Source: Cotesia glomerata (Eukaryota > Arthropoda > Insecta > Hymenoptera > Braconidae). From it: a stretch of DNA of 64,000 bases. A program made the translations under genes and the position numbers. Shown here in pieces: positions 1 through 10,681 of the stretch. Below the pieces are notes generated by a model. The model saw nothing but the letters and a program-made list of their open reading frames with translations, had not been told where the DNA came from and searched no databases. Numbering within the stretch: position 1 is the stretch's first letter; the number at the start of each line of letters is the position of its first letter. The DNA lies in the NCBI RefSeq assembly GCF_020080835.1, contig NC_058164.1:1364001-1428000 (forward strand), in the 5' to 3' direction.

Positions 1-229
1 TAATGATCTAGAATCTAGCACATAACATTTTTTAATTAAAAAATTGTTTTTGATTAAAGTAAATTTTAATCGATTTAAAAATTTTTTCTGCTTGATTTAA
101 GATGATTAACTACTTTGAAATTATTTTCTTTTAATTCTAGATTTTTTAACTTCCCGCTAAGAAAATTGAAAATTTTCAAAATTCGGGAAGTTATTGTTTT
201 TACCCCGTTTTTCGAAAATCGAGTTTTCA

Positions 230-299
230 TCAGATCTCGACGTTTTAAGGTCCTAGGAAGCTTTCCTGACTATTCCCGGATGGTGTCTGTATGTATGTA

Positions 300-345
<46 letters not shown>

Positions 346-985
346 CCTCTCATAACTTTTGAACGGCTTGACCAATTTGATCGCGGTTGGTGCCATTCGA
401 AAGATTTCGACTAAACTTAGATTTTGAATACAACTTGGACCGATTCGAACCGATAGATTTTGAGAAATCTTAAAAAAACTGCGAAAAAAATTTTTTTCAA
501 ATATGGTTTTTTTTAATAACTTTCAAACGGCTTAACCGATCAATTTCAAAAACTAATCAGCTCTCAACATCAAAAAAACCACGTCGATCACCACTAATCC
601 GGTTAAAATCGGTTGATTCGTTCGTAAGTTATCGTTGACGAAAGAAAACGAAAAAAAGTGTTTTTTTCGAATTACACCGAAATTTCCGGTCTGATCAATT
701 TGTGTTGGAAAATATATCATAGAATTCAAAAAACTGCGTCGAATGCCGCCAACCACGTGAAAATCGGTTCATTTATTCAAAAATTATTGCGGTTTGAAAA
801 TTCAAAAAATAGTGTTTTATTAAACTTCTATCAGACTTTTGAGCTCGGGGAGCTCAAAACTACACGAAAATTATATTTTTGAGCTCAAAAACATAATAAG
901 TGCAATTTTGAGCGCTTAATTTCAAAAGTAGCGGGAAGTTGCAGGGATGGCCTTCAGGGTCAACCGTTTTCCTAATTTTTTTTTT
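230..985. repeat. Degenerate dispersed repeat with about 157-bp internal units
   Basis: This stretch shares ordered blocks with the large elements at 12.3-14.0 kb and 44.7-46.0 kb: a GGAAGCTTTCCTGAC-like block, a GT microsatellite, a following GTAAACCTCTCATAACTTTT block, then degenerate units with the theme GCGTCGATNGCCG...AAATCGGTTGATTCG. The last block, GGGAAGTTGCAGGGATGGC near 925, matches a block near 13593. Unit anchors at about 580 and 735 are roughly 157 bp apart, the same spacing as in the longer copies. The G-rich terminus of the larger copies is not visible here, so this is a diverged or partial member. No coding capacity is evident; short ORFs are products of the repeat. Confidence 0.7.
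305..342. repeat. (GT)n microsatellite
   Basis: A run of about 19 GT dinucleotides follows a short GTAT run, inside the repeat element. The same microsatellite lies at the matching place in the copy at 12.6 kb, so it belongs to the element. Confidence 0.95.
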
Positions 986-3900
986 ACAAAATAATTTTTT
1001 TATCGGTAAGATATGTATTAATAGAAGAAAAAGAAGTAAAAAAGGTAAATATATTATCAAATGAAGTCAGTAGCGAAAATAAATGTTACAAATAAAAACC
1101 AGGAAATTTAATCTGCTTGAAAAAAAGTTTCATGGCTTATCGACGTATCCTTGATACCTTAAAAGTTATAGAAAAAATAAGAAAGTAATCAATTGTTCCA
1201 AAGATAGTATGTTTACATTTTTTTTTCAATTTAATGTTGTAATTAAAGTGAAATAATTACTTTCCAATGCTAACTTTATGACTTTTTAGGTAATTTTCTT
1301 ATATACTGAATCAACATAATATTTTATTTTGCATTTAAGTAAAGAATGAATTTTTTTTTATTAATAAAAAAATTAACAAGGTTAAATTCACGTTGTTCTA
1401 GATTTCTATTGTCAATAATTAAAATAAAGAAATATTTAGATGAGACATTAATACAAAATTAACTCACACAGAAGCATTAACTGTTCTATTGCTTGCTGAA
1501 AAAATTGCATGGCACAATTAATCGTCAATAATTAAAATTCATTAAAAAAAGTTTAACCTGTTGTTAAGATTGTTAACTATTAATTATCATGCAATGTTTT
1601 TAAGTAATCAGTAGCGCGGTCAATAATTACTTTTTACGCAATTAAATTGATGATTTTTGATTTCATAAGAAAATTATTTGATCAATTTTTATAGAATTTC
1701 AAATCAGTTTAAAATTTCAATTTAAAAGTAGAAAAATTTTTTTTATTTTCCCAGTTTTTTTTTTTAATTTTTCAAAAATTATCGAGAAAAGAATAAATAG
1801 CTACAAAAAAATCAGATAAATTTCGAATTAAAAAAAAAAATTATTTTTCATAACAATTTATTGTAAAAAAAATGATACAAAAATTCTTTCACGTCGACTG
1901 ATTCAATCAAATTCTAAAATACAACGAAACTGCTTACTTTGATTCGATGATCCATACTCTCAGCTTTCTATAAGGCAGTGTAATACATCATCATTTCCCG
2001 TGATGAATAATGAGTTCTATTTTATATTTATATATTTATGTACATAAACGATAATGATAAATAATTATATGTCTACTCAATTTGAAATAAAAGCTTGTAA
2101 TTATATATTTACGTTAACTTTATAAGTATTTTTAAAAATACACATGAAAAATTTCCCATAATTGAATATTTTTCTGCACTATGATATTTTATTAAAAAAC
2201 AATTATTCCGTAACTACCTATTAATTAAAGGATACTTAATTAGTATAATTACTATTTAAATTAAATCAAGCAATCATCATGTTCAATTGGTGGTAACTGA
2301 AAACACGTAAGATACATGTAGCCGATTAGCTTACGCGGTTGTTCACTTTCTCCACTGCGTAAGGAGGTAACGCCATTGTCGGCAATCTGTTGATTTAAAT
2401 TCCCGCAATATCACCGTGGAAATCGGTAACTACGATTTCTGTACGAAGAAATGCAGCGATAAAATTTAACTAACAAAGACTTATGAAATAAAGAAAAAAT
2501 ATACATAAATATCAAGTTTACATTATTATCTTAATATTTATGTATTTATTTATATGAATACATAAATTAATTTTGAAAAAGGACTTGTAAAAGTTGTTTG
2601 TTGATCTTAATCCTGAATCACTTTAAAAATAAGCGTGTCTTTCGGTAAAATTATATATTTTGTTAGAATTAAAAATAAATAAGTAAATTACGATGTTGAT
2701 GGAAATCAGCTACATGATTTCTTAACACACCTTTTTTATTAGACATTCCTATCAATTACTCATGCGGGTTTATCTGCAAGATCTACAAAAATTAATAATT
2801 TTAACACGACAGAGACGCTCGTAAAATTAAATTCAGTATTATTTATCAGAAGTTCTGAGGTCTGTGTTGGGAATTAAAATTTTTATTCATCACTGTGTAG
2901 TCGGTTGCTTTGCGGGTCTTGGAAAATTTTAATTATTAAGAATTTATGAAGACTTAATTTTTAGACGCTTGAAATTTATGGACTTCTTGAATTACATACT
3001 TTGTTCACAAGTTAAGTATTCTCGGTTATGATTAAGCAGAATTATGGTCAAAGGTTTTTTATGTGTTAGTATTTTTAGATTTTTCAGCATATATAAATAA
3101 TTTATGATTAAAACATTATTAGATCTTTTATTTTAATTTATTCTGATAATTTTGAAAATTCATAGGTGTAGTAAATTAATAAAAACTAATATAAAAATAA
3201 TAATTTAAGAAATCTTCATTTTTTTTTATTTTGTTTGTAAAATAAATAAAATTTTCTTTAAAAATTCTTTTTAAAAAAATTAAAACTTTTTTTTTAACAA
3301 TATTCGCAAAAAAGTGAAGTTATAAAGATTTTTTATTGAGAATTTTATAAAGGACTGAACTTTAAAAACTAAAATTTGATCATTCTTACAGTTTTGTTAG
3401 AAAATAAATTTTGTTTTAAAATTATCAACAGCGCTCGATAAAAAATTAGAAGATTTTCAATGAAAAAATTCAAGAAAATGATTTCAGTAATAACAGATTA
3501 ATTAAATTTCATAAAAAATAAATTGTCACAATTATACAATATCCTGAGTTGATATAAATTTATCAAGACTTCATAATCTTTAATTTGAGTAATATGTTAC
3601 GCGCATAATATATATGTATACATATAATACACAAGTAAATATTTTTCCACGCTCTAAAAATCAATTTTTATTCATACCTACACAATTTTTTTTTCAACAC
3701 ACTCGTGTTATATATTTTAAATAGACTTATATTTTGACAGCTGAGATTGCGTGCATTTAAGCAAGTGCCTTGGACACTTTCTCTGGACTTATAAGTCCAC
3801 TTAAAGAGATAATATCGTTAAAATAAAAACTAACATTGCATTAAATAAAATAATTAACTGGAGTAGCTCAAAAAAAAATAAATACCATAGAAGAAAAAAT

Positions 3901-4277
3901 AATAAAAACAACAATAAGGCCTGTTCCCTGTTATTTTTTCAGTGACCATGAACATGATGGAAGTATATTGTATGAATTCATACAAATTTAATAATCCAAC
4001 AACGGAATTTTATTTTACTTTCATTCTTCATTAAATATACATGTATATTTAATTTTTTTTTTTTATTTTTAATAATAATTTATTTCATCAACATAATTAC
4101 GTAAGTCGAGGCAATTAATAATAATATCGCTTGGGGCGTGGATGTAAACGATTGTATGGATTATTATCATATTGCCAATCTCCAAAAACCATAAACCAAT
4201 AATTCAATGATTCGCATTATTATAATATATGTGTATCCGAAGTCGACATTTGCTAATTGAAGATAAAAAATGAGGAT
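986..4277. other. AT-rich intergenic DNA, no recognised feature
   Basis: Very AT-rich sequence with homopolymer A and T runs and scattered short ORFs that look random. A slightly GC-richer patch lies near 2290-2460, but I recognise no gene or element in it. Confidence 0.6.
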
Positions 4278-4771
4278 TATAAAAGCCTTCGCTTCAAATA
4301 ACATAAAAAACAAACAAAACTAAAGCTCGCGTTTTTAAAAGAAAAAAATAACACACTGAAAGTATATTTTCAACGTCATTATCAAATAAAGTGAACGCTG
4401 TATCAAACGCTATTTTTATTATCTCAATTATCTCAAGATATGAATGACAATTACCGAAATTGAAGAGAGTAAATCAGGATCTCTTGAGAAAGATATCAGC
4501 GAGAGAAATAATTTTACTTCGCGATAGCTGTATATAGTTTAATGAGCATGAATTTAAGTGACTACATATCGAAATGACGATAATCATTATTATAGGATCT
4601 TGTTATTGTGCACCAAGGACAACTGGTCAGTTTGATGGTTGCACAGACAATGAACCGTTTCCAGTGTACCCGCCCTGCCCACCGGCTCTTCTCATGAATA
4701 ACTATCTAGAAAGTGGGCCGAGGCAGTTCATTGGCGATATAATGCAGCAATTCTATGTAATATCGATGTAA
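4278..4771 (+). other. TATA-like site and unassigned 65-codon ORF
   Basis: A TATAAAAG octamer lies at 4278-4285, identical to the TATA box of RR-2 genes 1 to 5. About 290 nt downstream a 65-codon ORF (4574-4771) sits in a locally GC-richer patch. Its product has four cysteines (two in CYC, two more downstream), a Pro-rich stretch PVYPPCPPA and a hydrophobic start MTIIIII. An acceptor-like TTATTATAG precedes position 4594, so the ATG may be intronic and the patch could be a second exon. I do not recognise a family and there is no RR-2 motif. It could equally be a chance ORF. Confidence 0.2.
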
Positions 4772-5192
4772 CTAAAGATGACGCTTTTGCCTTTGTTTTG
4801 GCCACTTCAAGTGCTTCGAGACCTTCAAGCCCTTTCGATTTCAATGCTCGATTGCTTTGTAAGGAAATTTCGACACAGGTTCATGATTCTGTTTGTTTTG
4901 TTTTATTCCTTATTTATTATTTATTAGATAGCCTGATAAAAAGAACCGCAGAGTTGTGATTAATGATGTTTATTCAGGAGGTATATAATTCTGCAAGGAA
5001 AGTAAGACATTAGTAAAATTGGAAATATGAAGTTAGTGGTCACAAAAAAAAAGTTGAAGCTGTTTGCGGATTTACATCGTGAGTAAAGGTACAAGAAAAA
5101 TAAGACTTCTGTATGATTGACATGTAGGATAAAAAATTATAATTTTTGATCGAGAAAATACATTATTTCCGTTGGTATTGAAAAATTTTGAA

Positions 5193-5792
5193 TTAGTAGT
5201 GGTAGTTGTAGACAGAGTGGCCGTTGTAGTTGGGGTAGCTGTTGTATGGCTTGTATGCGAGGGGTGCGTATACTGGAGCTTGAACTACTGGAGCGTGTAC
5301 TACTGGAGCGTGTACAACTGGAGCAACAGTTTTAACGGCGTAGTGGGCTGGTTCTTTGTGGACAACAGCGTTGAATCCGTGGTGGTCATCGGCGGTGTAT
5401 TCGACAGTTCTTTTGGTACCATCGGCTTCAATGAGGCTGTAGCTTCCCTTGACGACATCACCGTCTCTCACTTCGTGTTGAGATTTAGAGTCACCAGAGT
5501 GGGGATCTTGGACACCGTAGTTGAAGCTGTATTGGGGGTGGTGGTCGAATTCGTAGTCAATTGGCTTCACCACGGTGTGTGAGACTACCGGAGCTGAGTA
5601 GACCAATGGAGCTTGTTGGACGTAGTGAGACCCAGCGTAGCCGTGGTGGACTGGAAGTAATCCAGCGTTGGCGATCGCCAAAAGTCCAGCAAAAGTAATG
5701 AACTAAACAAAAAATCAATAAATTTGAATTATTAAGCAGTTAATTAATAAGTTGTAATAATAGTTAACTAAATGACTTACTTTGAATGCCAT
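5193..5792 (-). CDS. RR-2 cuticular protein gene 1
   Basis: Secreted structural protein of the cuticle; the RR-2 domain binds chitin. CDS is complement(join(5193..5702,5781..5792)), 173 aa. Exon 1 encodes only MAFK; the 78-nt phase-0 intron (GTAAGT...TTTAG) splits the signal peptide, which reads MAFKFITFAGLLAIANA before Gly18. RR-2 spans about residues 55-122: HPQYSFNYGVQD, RDGDVVKGSYSLIEADGTKR, VEYTADDHHGFNAVV. The tail carries VVHAPVVHAPVVQAP and a Tyr-rich end (YKPYNSY, YNYHY). The start was chosen because a TATA box and initiator lie just upstream and paralogues have the same ATG. Its upstream flank is interrupted by a transposon at 5993. No near AATAAA was found downstream; the first good one is near 4967. 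Sequence is very close to genes 2 to 5. Confidence 0.95.
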
Positions 5793-5819
5793 TGTAATTC
5801 GTTCTACCGTTGTTGGTTA

Positions 5820-5855
5820 AATGATAATTTGAAAAATATTTCCTCGGCTTTTATA
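5820..5855 (-). promoter_or_regulatory. Core promoter of gene 1
   Basis: TATAAAAG reads on the minus strand from 5855 to 5848. A TCATT initiator-like sequence lies about 33 nt downstream, near 5822, inside a TTATCATTYAACCAACAACG block shared with genes 2 to 5. The predicted 5' UTR is about 30 nt. Confidence 0.8.
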
Positions 5856-5992
5856 CTACTAAATTTTGAAGAAAATCGTAAGTAGGGGAAAATATTTATC
5901 AAGTATAATTTATATTAGGAATTTAGATTGTCCCATAGGTTAGTAGCAATATATATCAATAACTATGTATCACTTTCAAGTTTATCAAAATA

Positions 5993-7285
5993 CACTGTAA
6001 AAAATTTGCGGAGTGAACGCGGAGTGAATGAAGAGTCAATGATATTTAATTGATTCACTCTCAGCGGGAGTGATATTTACTCCAAGAAGGAGTTAATTTT
6101 TATTAATAATAAAATTCACTCCGCATTCACTCCCAAAATAAATGAATTTAGAAATAAATAAATTTTTGTAAAGAAAATATTTTTATAAACCCTTTTTATA
6201 TTTAATTATTAAAAATTTAATTTATTATTTTTAAAAATATTTCATTTTAATTATTATTATATTTATATATATTTTTATAAATTTTTATAAAAATTTATAT
6301 TTATTTTTTTTTTATAAATTAATTATAATTAAAAATTGTCAAAAAAAAAATATGTATATATATATACTAGCGGACCCGACAGACGTTGTCATGTACACAC
6401 GTCTTAAATTTAGAAATTTTAGGAATGAGCTTGTATAGTTAAAAACATCATTAATTAAAAATATGCAATGGGCATTCTTCAATAATTAACATTTTCGTAA
6501 ATATAAGCCCATTCTGATTATATACTCATCAAGAGCTTTCATTTGAGTACCCACATGTATTTTTGATATATTTTATATATTATATATATGTATATATGAA
6601 AAATATATCAAAAATGCATGTATGTACTCAAATGAAAGCTCTTGATGAGTGTAACATCGGAATGAGCTTATATCGTTAAAAACATCATTAGTTAATAAAA
6701 TACATTATCATTCGTTAATTTTTAACATTTTCATAAATATAAGTCCATTATGATTTTATACTCATCGAAACCTTTCATTTGAGTACCCACATGAATTTTT
6801 TCATATATCTTATATATGATATTTATAAAATATATGGAAAGTGCATGTGGGTAGTCAAGGTCAACAACAATTTATAAATAAAAAATCTTTTAAATAAACA
6901 TTTTCTCGTGGACTGAATTGTGAATCTAAACCATTCTGGAATCCACCGGAAGACACAAAAAAAATTCCATTAAAATCAGTCCAGCCGTTTAGGAGGAGTT
7001 CAGTGACAAACACACGCATAGAAGAAATATATATATATATAAAAGATTAATTTTGAGATTTTTTTGTATAACGAAAATTTATCCTTATTTTATTTATTTT
7101 AAAAACTCCGAACGCGGATGTTTTTCGGAGTGAAATTCGAAATCACTCCGAAAAAACTCTGAAATCACTCCGCAAATAAAAACACCGGATTCATTCCCTA
7201 CGCGGAGTGATTAATTACTTCACTCCGGAACTCCGAGCAATGGGAGTGAAATTTACTCCCGATTCACTCCGGATTTTTTACAGTG
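5993..7285. mobile_element. TA-flanked TIR element split by a Helitron
   Basis: The ends are CACTGTAAAAAATTTGCGG and a matching CCGGATTTTTTACAGTG, flanked by TA at 5991-5992 and 7286-7287, as expected for a Tc1/mariner-like non-autonomous element. Inside, both ends are rich in repeated GGAGTGA/TCACTCC words. A 680-bp Helitron (6367-7046) lies inside, leaving about 613 bp of element proper. The flanks continue sequence shared with the upstream regions of genes 2 and 3, so those paralogues are empty sites. Related copies lie at 9035-9367 and 24515-26492. I see no transposase ORF. Confidence 0.8.
6367..7046 (-). mobile_element. Non-autonomous Helitron
   Basis: Read on the minus strand it begins TCTTTTATATATATATAT after an A and ends CTAG before a T, the A^T target expected for Helitrons. 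A short hairpin (GACA-ACGTC-TGTC) lies seven bases before CTAG. Near the 5' end it carries GTCACTGAACTCC and AAACGGCTGGACTGATTTTA, words I recall from arthropod Helitron 5' ends. The centre holds two tandem palindromic modules (about 6530-6655 and 6755-6855) built on CTCATCAAGAGCTTTCATTT...GAGTACCCACAT and its complement. Confidence 0.75.
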
Positions 7286-7287
7286 TA

Positions 7288-7953
7288 TTACCAAATTAAA
7301 TTCCATTATATCTTCAGGGTCTGGTATGATTGAGTTTTGTAACAGGTAGGTCTAATACTTTTTTGTCTAACTCAACGTATTGATTTTAATGAAAGAATTT
7401 TCTTTTGGTGTTTATGAAGGACAAACTAAATCAAAAATTAACCAAACCGATTGAGACATTCCACTGCGTCAAAACTTTTTCATTGTTGGAATAGGAAATT
7501 TAATTTATTTATTTCTCGTATACGTTAGCGTCAAATTTATTTTAAGTGCACGCCTTTAATTCATTAGCATACCTGTTATTACAAAAAATGTATCACGTTA
7601 ATTAATATTTAATCATGTATATACACAATAAAATTATTTTAAAAACGTTATTATTTACGTTTCTGATTATGTACTACTTCTTTATTTTTTGACTCTGGTG
7701 AAAATATTTCTTTGAAAAAACTGAGAGTTTTTTTTCATATGTACGAATAACAGTTATTAAATGTTTACTTTTCCTTAAAAAAATGGCAAAATCTTTTAAT
7801 TTGCCATAAAAAATCAAAGTAATTCTAAGATTTTGGATTCTATCCGAAGAACTATTTAGAGTTGATAAAATTTCATGTAGAAAAATTTTGCAGTTGCAAA
7901 CAAACCTGTAAAAAAAATTTTTTGGCTTGATGTGAGTATATAAACAATAAATC
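7288..7953. other. Displaced upstream flank of gene 1
   Basis: The first part (about 7305-7365) continues the gene 1 upstream flank beyond the transposon: CTTCAGGGTCTGG and following bases match the reverse complement of 11371-11420 upstream of gene 3. The remainder is AT-rich with no convincing gene. Confidence 0.6.
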
Positions 7954-7985
7954 TTCAAACTCCAGTGTACGCACCCCTTATACAT
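7954..7985 (+). pseudogene. Relic of an RR-2 gene tail
   Basis: About 32 bases match the 3' coding part of genes 1 to 5, centred on the uninterrupted CTCCAGTGTACGCACC. In the genes this encodes APVYAP; here the same frame reads QTPVYAPL before diverging at a transposon boundary. It lies on the + strand facing gene 1, where a divergent partner would be expected from pairs 2/3 and 4/5. No RR-2 domain remains. The match is short, so chance cannot be fully excluded, but the neighbourhood supports a deleted paralogue. Confidence 0.5.
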
Positions 7986-8105
7986 AATATATATAATATA
8001 TATAAATATATAAAATATATGAAAAATTGATGTGGGTACTCAAATGAAAGGTCTTGATGAGTGTAACATCGGGATGAGCTTATATCTTTAAAAATATCAT
8101 TAGTT

Positions 8106-8801
8106 TTCTGTGTGAAGTTGGCGGTAAAATTATTATAGCTGGTGACTTTAATATTAATAAGTTTGTCAGACATCAAGAGAATATTTTATATTACGCCAGA
8201 TCCGCACATTTCAATGACTTTAATAACTTACTTAAATTTGAACAGTATAATATTGTAACTAATTATCAAAATAATTATCTAAACTTAGTGCTATCTAATA
8301 TAATATGTAATGTGGAAAGGTCAGACTGGACACTAGTCAGCATTGATGCCTATCATCCTACCTTGATTATTGATTTCAGCTTGTCAATAAAACTGGATAA
8401 AACATGTGATGAGAATATAATTCGTCATAAGTATAATTTTAAAAAATTTAATAAGTCTAGTCTAGTAACTGCTCTATGTGAAACTGACTGGTCTGATCTT
8501 TCTAACAGTTTTGAACCTGTGTAATCTTTTTCTATAGTATTAAATTATCTAAGATCTCTGATGTATCGCCAAGTTACTTATTTAACGTTAAAGTTACGCA
8601 TAAATATTATATTGAATATTAAGTTTTTATTAAATATTATATTAAAAATATTATATTTGATATTAAATATTTTACTAGTTGTAGGACATCTTGTTAAGCT
8701 TTGTAAATATATAAATTTATATTTACTTTATGTATAATTCTATTAACCCTGTTAATGGCGCAAGCTGTTGAGTTTGTTTTTTTCAATAAAATAAAATAAA
8801 A
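8106..8801 (+). mobile_element. Internally deleted LINE (endonuclease fragment plus 3' end)
   Basis: An open frame from about 8106 to a stop at 8523 encodes the end of an apurinic-like endonuclease (EEP fold) of a non-LTR retrotransposon. It shows IIIAGDFNIN, the conserved GDFN motif, and later DAYHPTLIIDF in the place of the catalytic SDHxP motif. No reverse transcriptase follows. Instead there is about 270 nt of AT-rich sequence and a 3' end GGCGCAAGCTGTTGAGTTTG with an (AATAA)-type A-rich tail at 8784-8801. A TTAGTT target-site duplication flanks it (8100-8105, and 8802-8804 joined to 8947-8949 across the MITE). The copy is 5' truncated and internally deleted. Confidence 0.8.
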
Positions 8802-8804
8802 TTA

Positions 8805-8944
8805 AGGTAAAAGCCCCAATAGATGATCACGTACCAGTATATGATAACTCCATGTATTTGTATATCTATATTCACAAATATAGGTATACAAATACATGGA
8901 GTGATCATATACTGGTACATGATCATATATTGGGGGTTTTACCT
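8805..8944. mobile_element. 140-bp palindromic MITE
   Basis: An almost complete palindrome: it begins AGGTAAAAGCCCCAATA and ends TATTGGGGGTTTTACCT, with inner arms ACTCCATGTATTTGTATA and the complement. It is flanked by TA at 8803-8804 and 8945-8946, as for Tc1/mariner MITEs. The TA belongs to the TTAGTT target-site duplication of the LINE, so the MITE is the younger insertion. Confidence 0.9.
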
Positions 8945-9034
8945 TAGTTGACAAGATATAATGTCATTTCTTAATCGATGTTACACTCATCGAGTTCTTT
9001 CATTTGAGTATCCACATAACATTTTTTATATATT

Positions 9035-9367
9035 TTATATATATTTTTTGACAATTTTTAATTATAATTAATTTATAAAAAAAAATAAATAAAAACATTA
9101 TAATAATAATTAAAATGAAATATTATTAAAAATAATAAATTCAATTTTTAATAATTAAATATAAAAAGGGTTTATAAAAATATTTTCTTTACAAAAATTT
9201 ATTTATTTCTAAATTCATTTATTTTGGGAGTGAATACGGAGTGAATTTTATTATTAATAAAAATTAACTCCTTCTCGGAGTAAATATCACTCCCGCTGGG
9301 AGTGAATCAATTAAAAATCATTCACTCTTCATTCACTCCGCGTTCACTCCGCAAATTTTTTACAGTG
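9035..9367. mobile_element. Partial TIR element, second copy
   Basis: Reverse complement of the left half of the element at 5993-6366. It shares the AT-rich interior, the TAAAAAGGGTTTATAAA block and GGAGTGA/TCACTCC words, and ends GCAAATTTTTTACAGTG followed by TA at 9368-9369. The opposite terminus is not present; the copy joins the palindromic Helitron module in AT-rich sequence near 9035. Confidence 0.75.
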
Positions 9368-9369
9368 TA

Positions 9370-9946
9370 GGGTAACTATACTTAAACTTTTCTCTTAGTA
9401 ACAATAAAAAATAGATTCAATGCAATGAAATATTATTTTCATCCCTAATGTTTCTTCACGCAAGAAGTCCTACTAGAATTATCCGCTCTTAAAATGTATG
9501 CTCAAGTCGGAGGACAATAAATAAGTACCGCCTTTCGTCAGAGTCAATAATACGAATGTATAGTCTTCGAACGCAGATCTATACTTAAAATAACGGAAAA
9601 ACTATGAATCCGCAATTAATCAGCTTAAAAAATTTGAATTAAATAGTTTATGTACCACGAAAATAATTTTTCAGTTAGAACTGATTTAAAGTTTATTGAA
9701 TACTATTACTTATTTACGACAAACGATAACAAAAAGAAATTATGTTTTATTAATCACATAATTTTTTAGGATAAACTACGTTATTTATTATTTCTTAATT
9801 TTATGCTAAGTGGTACTATTTAATGCTGAAATGTTTTTAAAATCCTTCGATAGTGCCTACTGTAGTTACAGTAAATGTTAATTAATTTTCAGTTCATGAT
9901 TTATGTATTACGCAGAAAAAAAACACAAAAATTAAAGTAAGTAATA
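9370..9946. other. Intergenic DNA downstream of gene 2
   Basis: AT-rich; I see no ORF, RR-2 motif or repeat boundary here. Confidence 0.5.
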
Positions 9947-9952
9947 TTTATT
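9947..9952 (-). terminator. Poly(A) signal of gene 2
   Basis: AATAAA on the minus strand about 70 nt after the gene 2 stop, in AATAAATATTACTTAC, which is the same context as gene 3. Confidence 0.8.
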
Positions 9953-10018
9953 CAAAAGGTTCGAAAACATTTTTACAATAAATAAACATTACTGAAATCG
10001 GCAATAGAAAGTTCAGAA

Positions 10019-10618
10019 TTAGTAGTGGTAGTTGTAGGCAGAGTGGCCATTGTAGTTAGAGTAGCTGTTGTATGGTTTGTATGCGAGGGGTGCGTACACT
10101 GGAGCTTGAACTACTGGAGTGTGTACTACTGGAACGTGTACAACTGGAGCAACAGTTTTAACGGTGTAGTGGGCCGGTTCTTTGTGGACAACAGCATTGA
10201 ATCCGTGGTGGTCATCGGCGGTATATTCGACAGTTCTTTTGGTACCATCGGCATCAATCAGGCTGTAGCTTCCCTTGACGACATCACCGTCTCTCACTTC
10301 GTATTGAGATTTAGAGTCACCAGTGTGGGGATCGTGGATACCGTAGTTGAAGCTGTATTGGGGGTGGTTGTCGAATTCGTAGTCAATTGGCTTAACCACG
10401 GTGTGTGAGACTACCGGAGCTGAGTAGATCAATGGAGCTTGTTGGGCGTAGTGAGATCCAGCGTAGCCGTGATGGACTGGAAGTAATCCAGCGTTGGCGA
10501 TCGCCAAAAGTCCAGCAAAATTAATGAACTAAACAAAAAATCAATAAAATTAAATTATTGAGTCGTTAATTAATAAGTTGTAATAACAGTTAACCAAATG
10601 ACTTACTTTGAATGCCAT
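10019..10618 (-). CDS. RR-2 cuticular protein gene 2
   Basis: CDS complement(join(10019..10528,10607..10618)), 173 aa. Exon 1 is MAFK; the intron is again 78 nt. The signal peptide reads FINFAGLLAIANA after MAFK (Asn where gene 1 has Thr). RR-2 at about residues 55-122 has NHPQYSFNYGIHD and ends FNAVVHKEPAHY. The tail has PVVHVPVVHTPVV and a Tyr-rich end YNSYSNYNGHSAYNYHY. It is the left arm of a head-to-head pair with gene 3: the two promoters are near-identical inverted copies, with TATA boxes about 900 bp apart. The intron belongs to the same variant class as gene 5, while the coding length groups it with genes 1 and 3, a mosaic that suggests gene conversion. Role as for gene 1: chitin-binding procuticle protein. 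Confidence 0.95.
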
Positions 10619-10646
10619 TGTAGTTCGTTCTACCGTTGTTGGTTGA

Positions 10647-10681
10647 ATGATAGTTTGAAAAATATTTTCTCAGCTTTTATA
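10647..10681 (-). promoter_or_regulatory. Core promoter of gene 2
   Basis: TATAAAAG reads 10681 to 10674 on the minus strand, with a TATCATTCAACC initiator region about 33 nt downstream. Upstream sequence CTCCCACTAATCATTT is shared with gene 3 and nearly so with gene 4. Confidence 0.8.

Larger units (their letters stand above)
7986..9034. mobile_element. Helitron-derived palindromic module, interrupted
   Basis: The outer parts (about 7986-8105 and 8947-9034) are the palindromic module seen inside the Helitrons at 6367, 43217 and 59543: GATGTGGGTACTCAAATGAA...GATGAGTGTAACATC on the left and its complement on the right. The Helitron ends (TC start, CTAG end) are not visible. The module is interrupted by a LINE fragment (8106-8801) and a MITE (8805-8944); removing both restores a continuous spacer (ATCATTAGTTGACAAGATA) like that of the other copies. 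Confidence 0.65.

Noticed and set aside
5172..5582. Long antisense ORFs opposite the RR-2 exons (here 136 codons; similar ones opposite most of the other genes)
   Set aside because: They follow from the codon pattern and low-complexity composition of the sense genes, begin at random points and give Val/Trp/Ser-rich products without domains.
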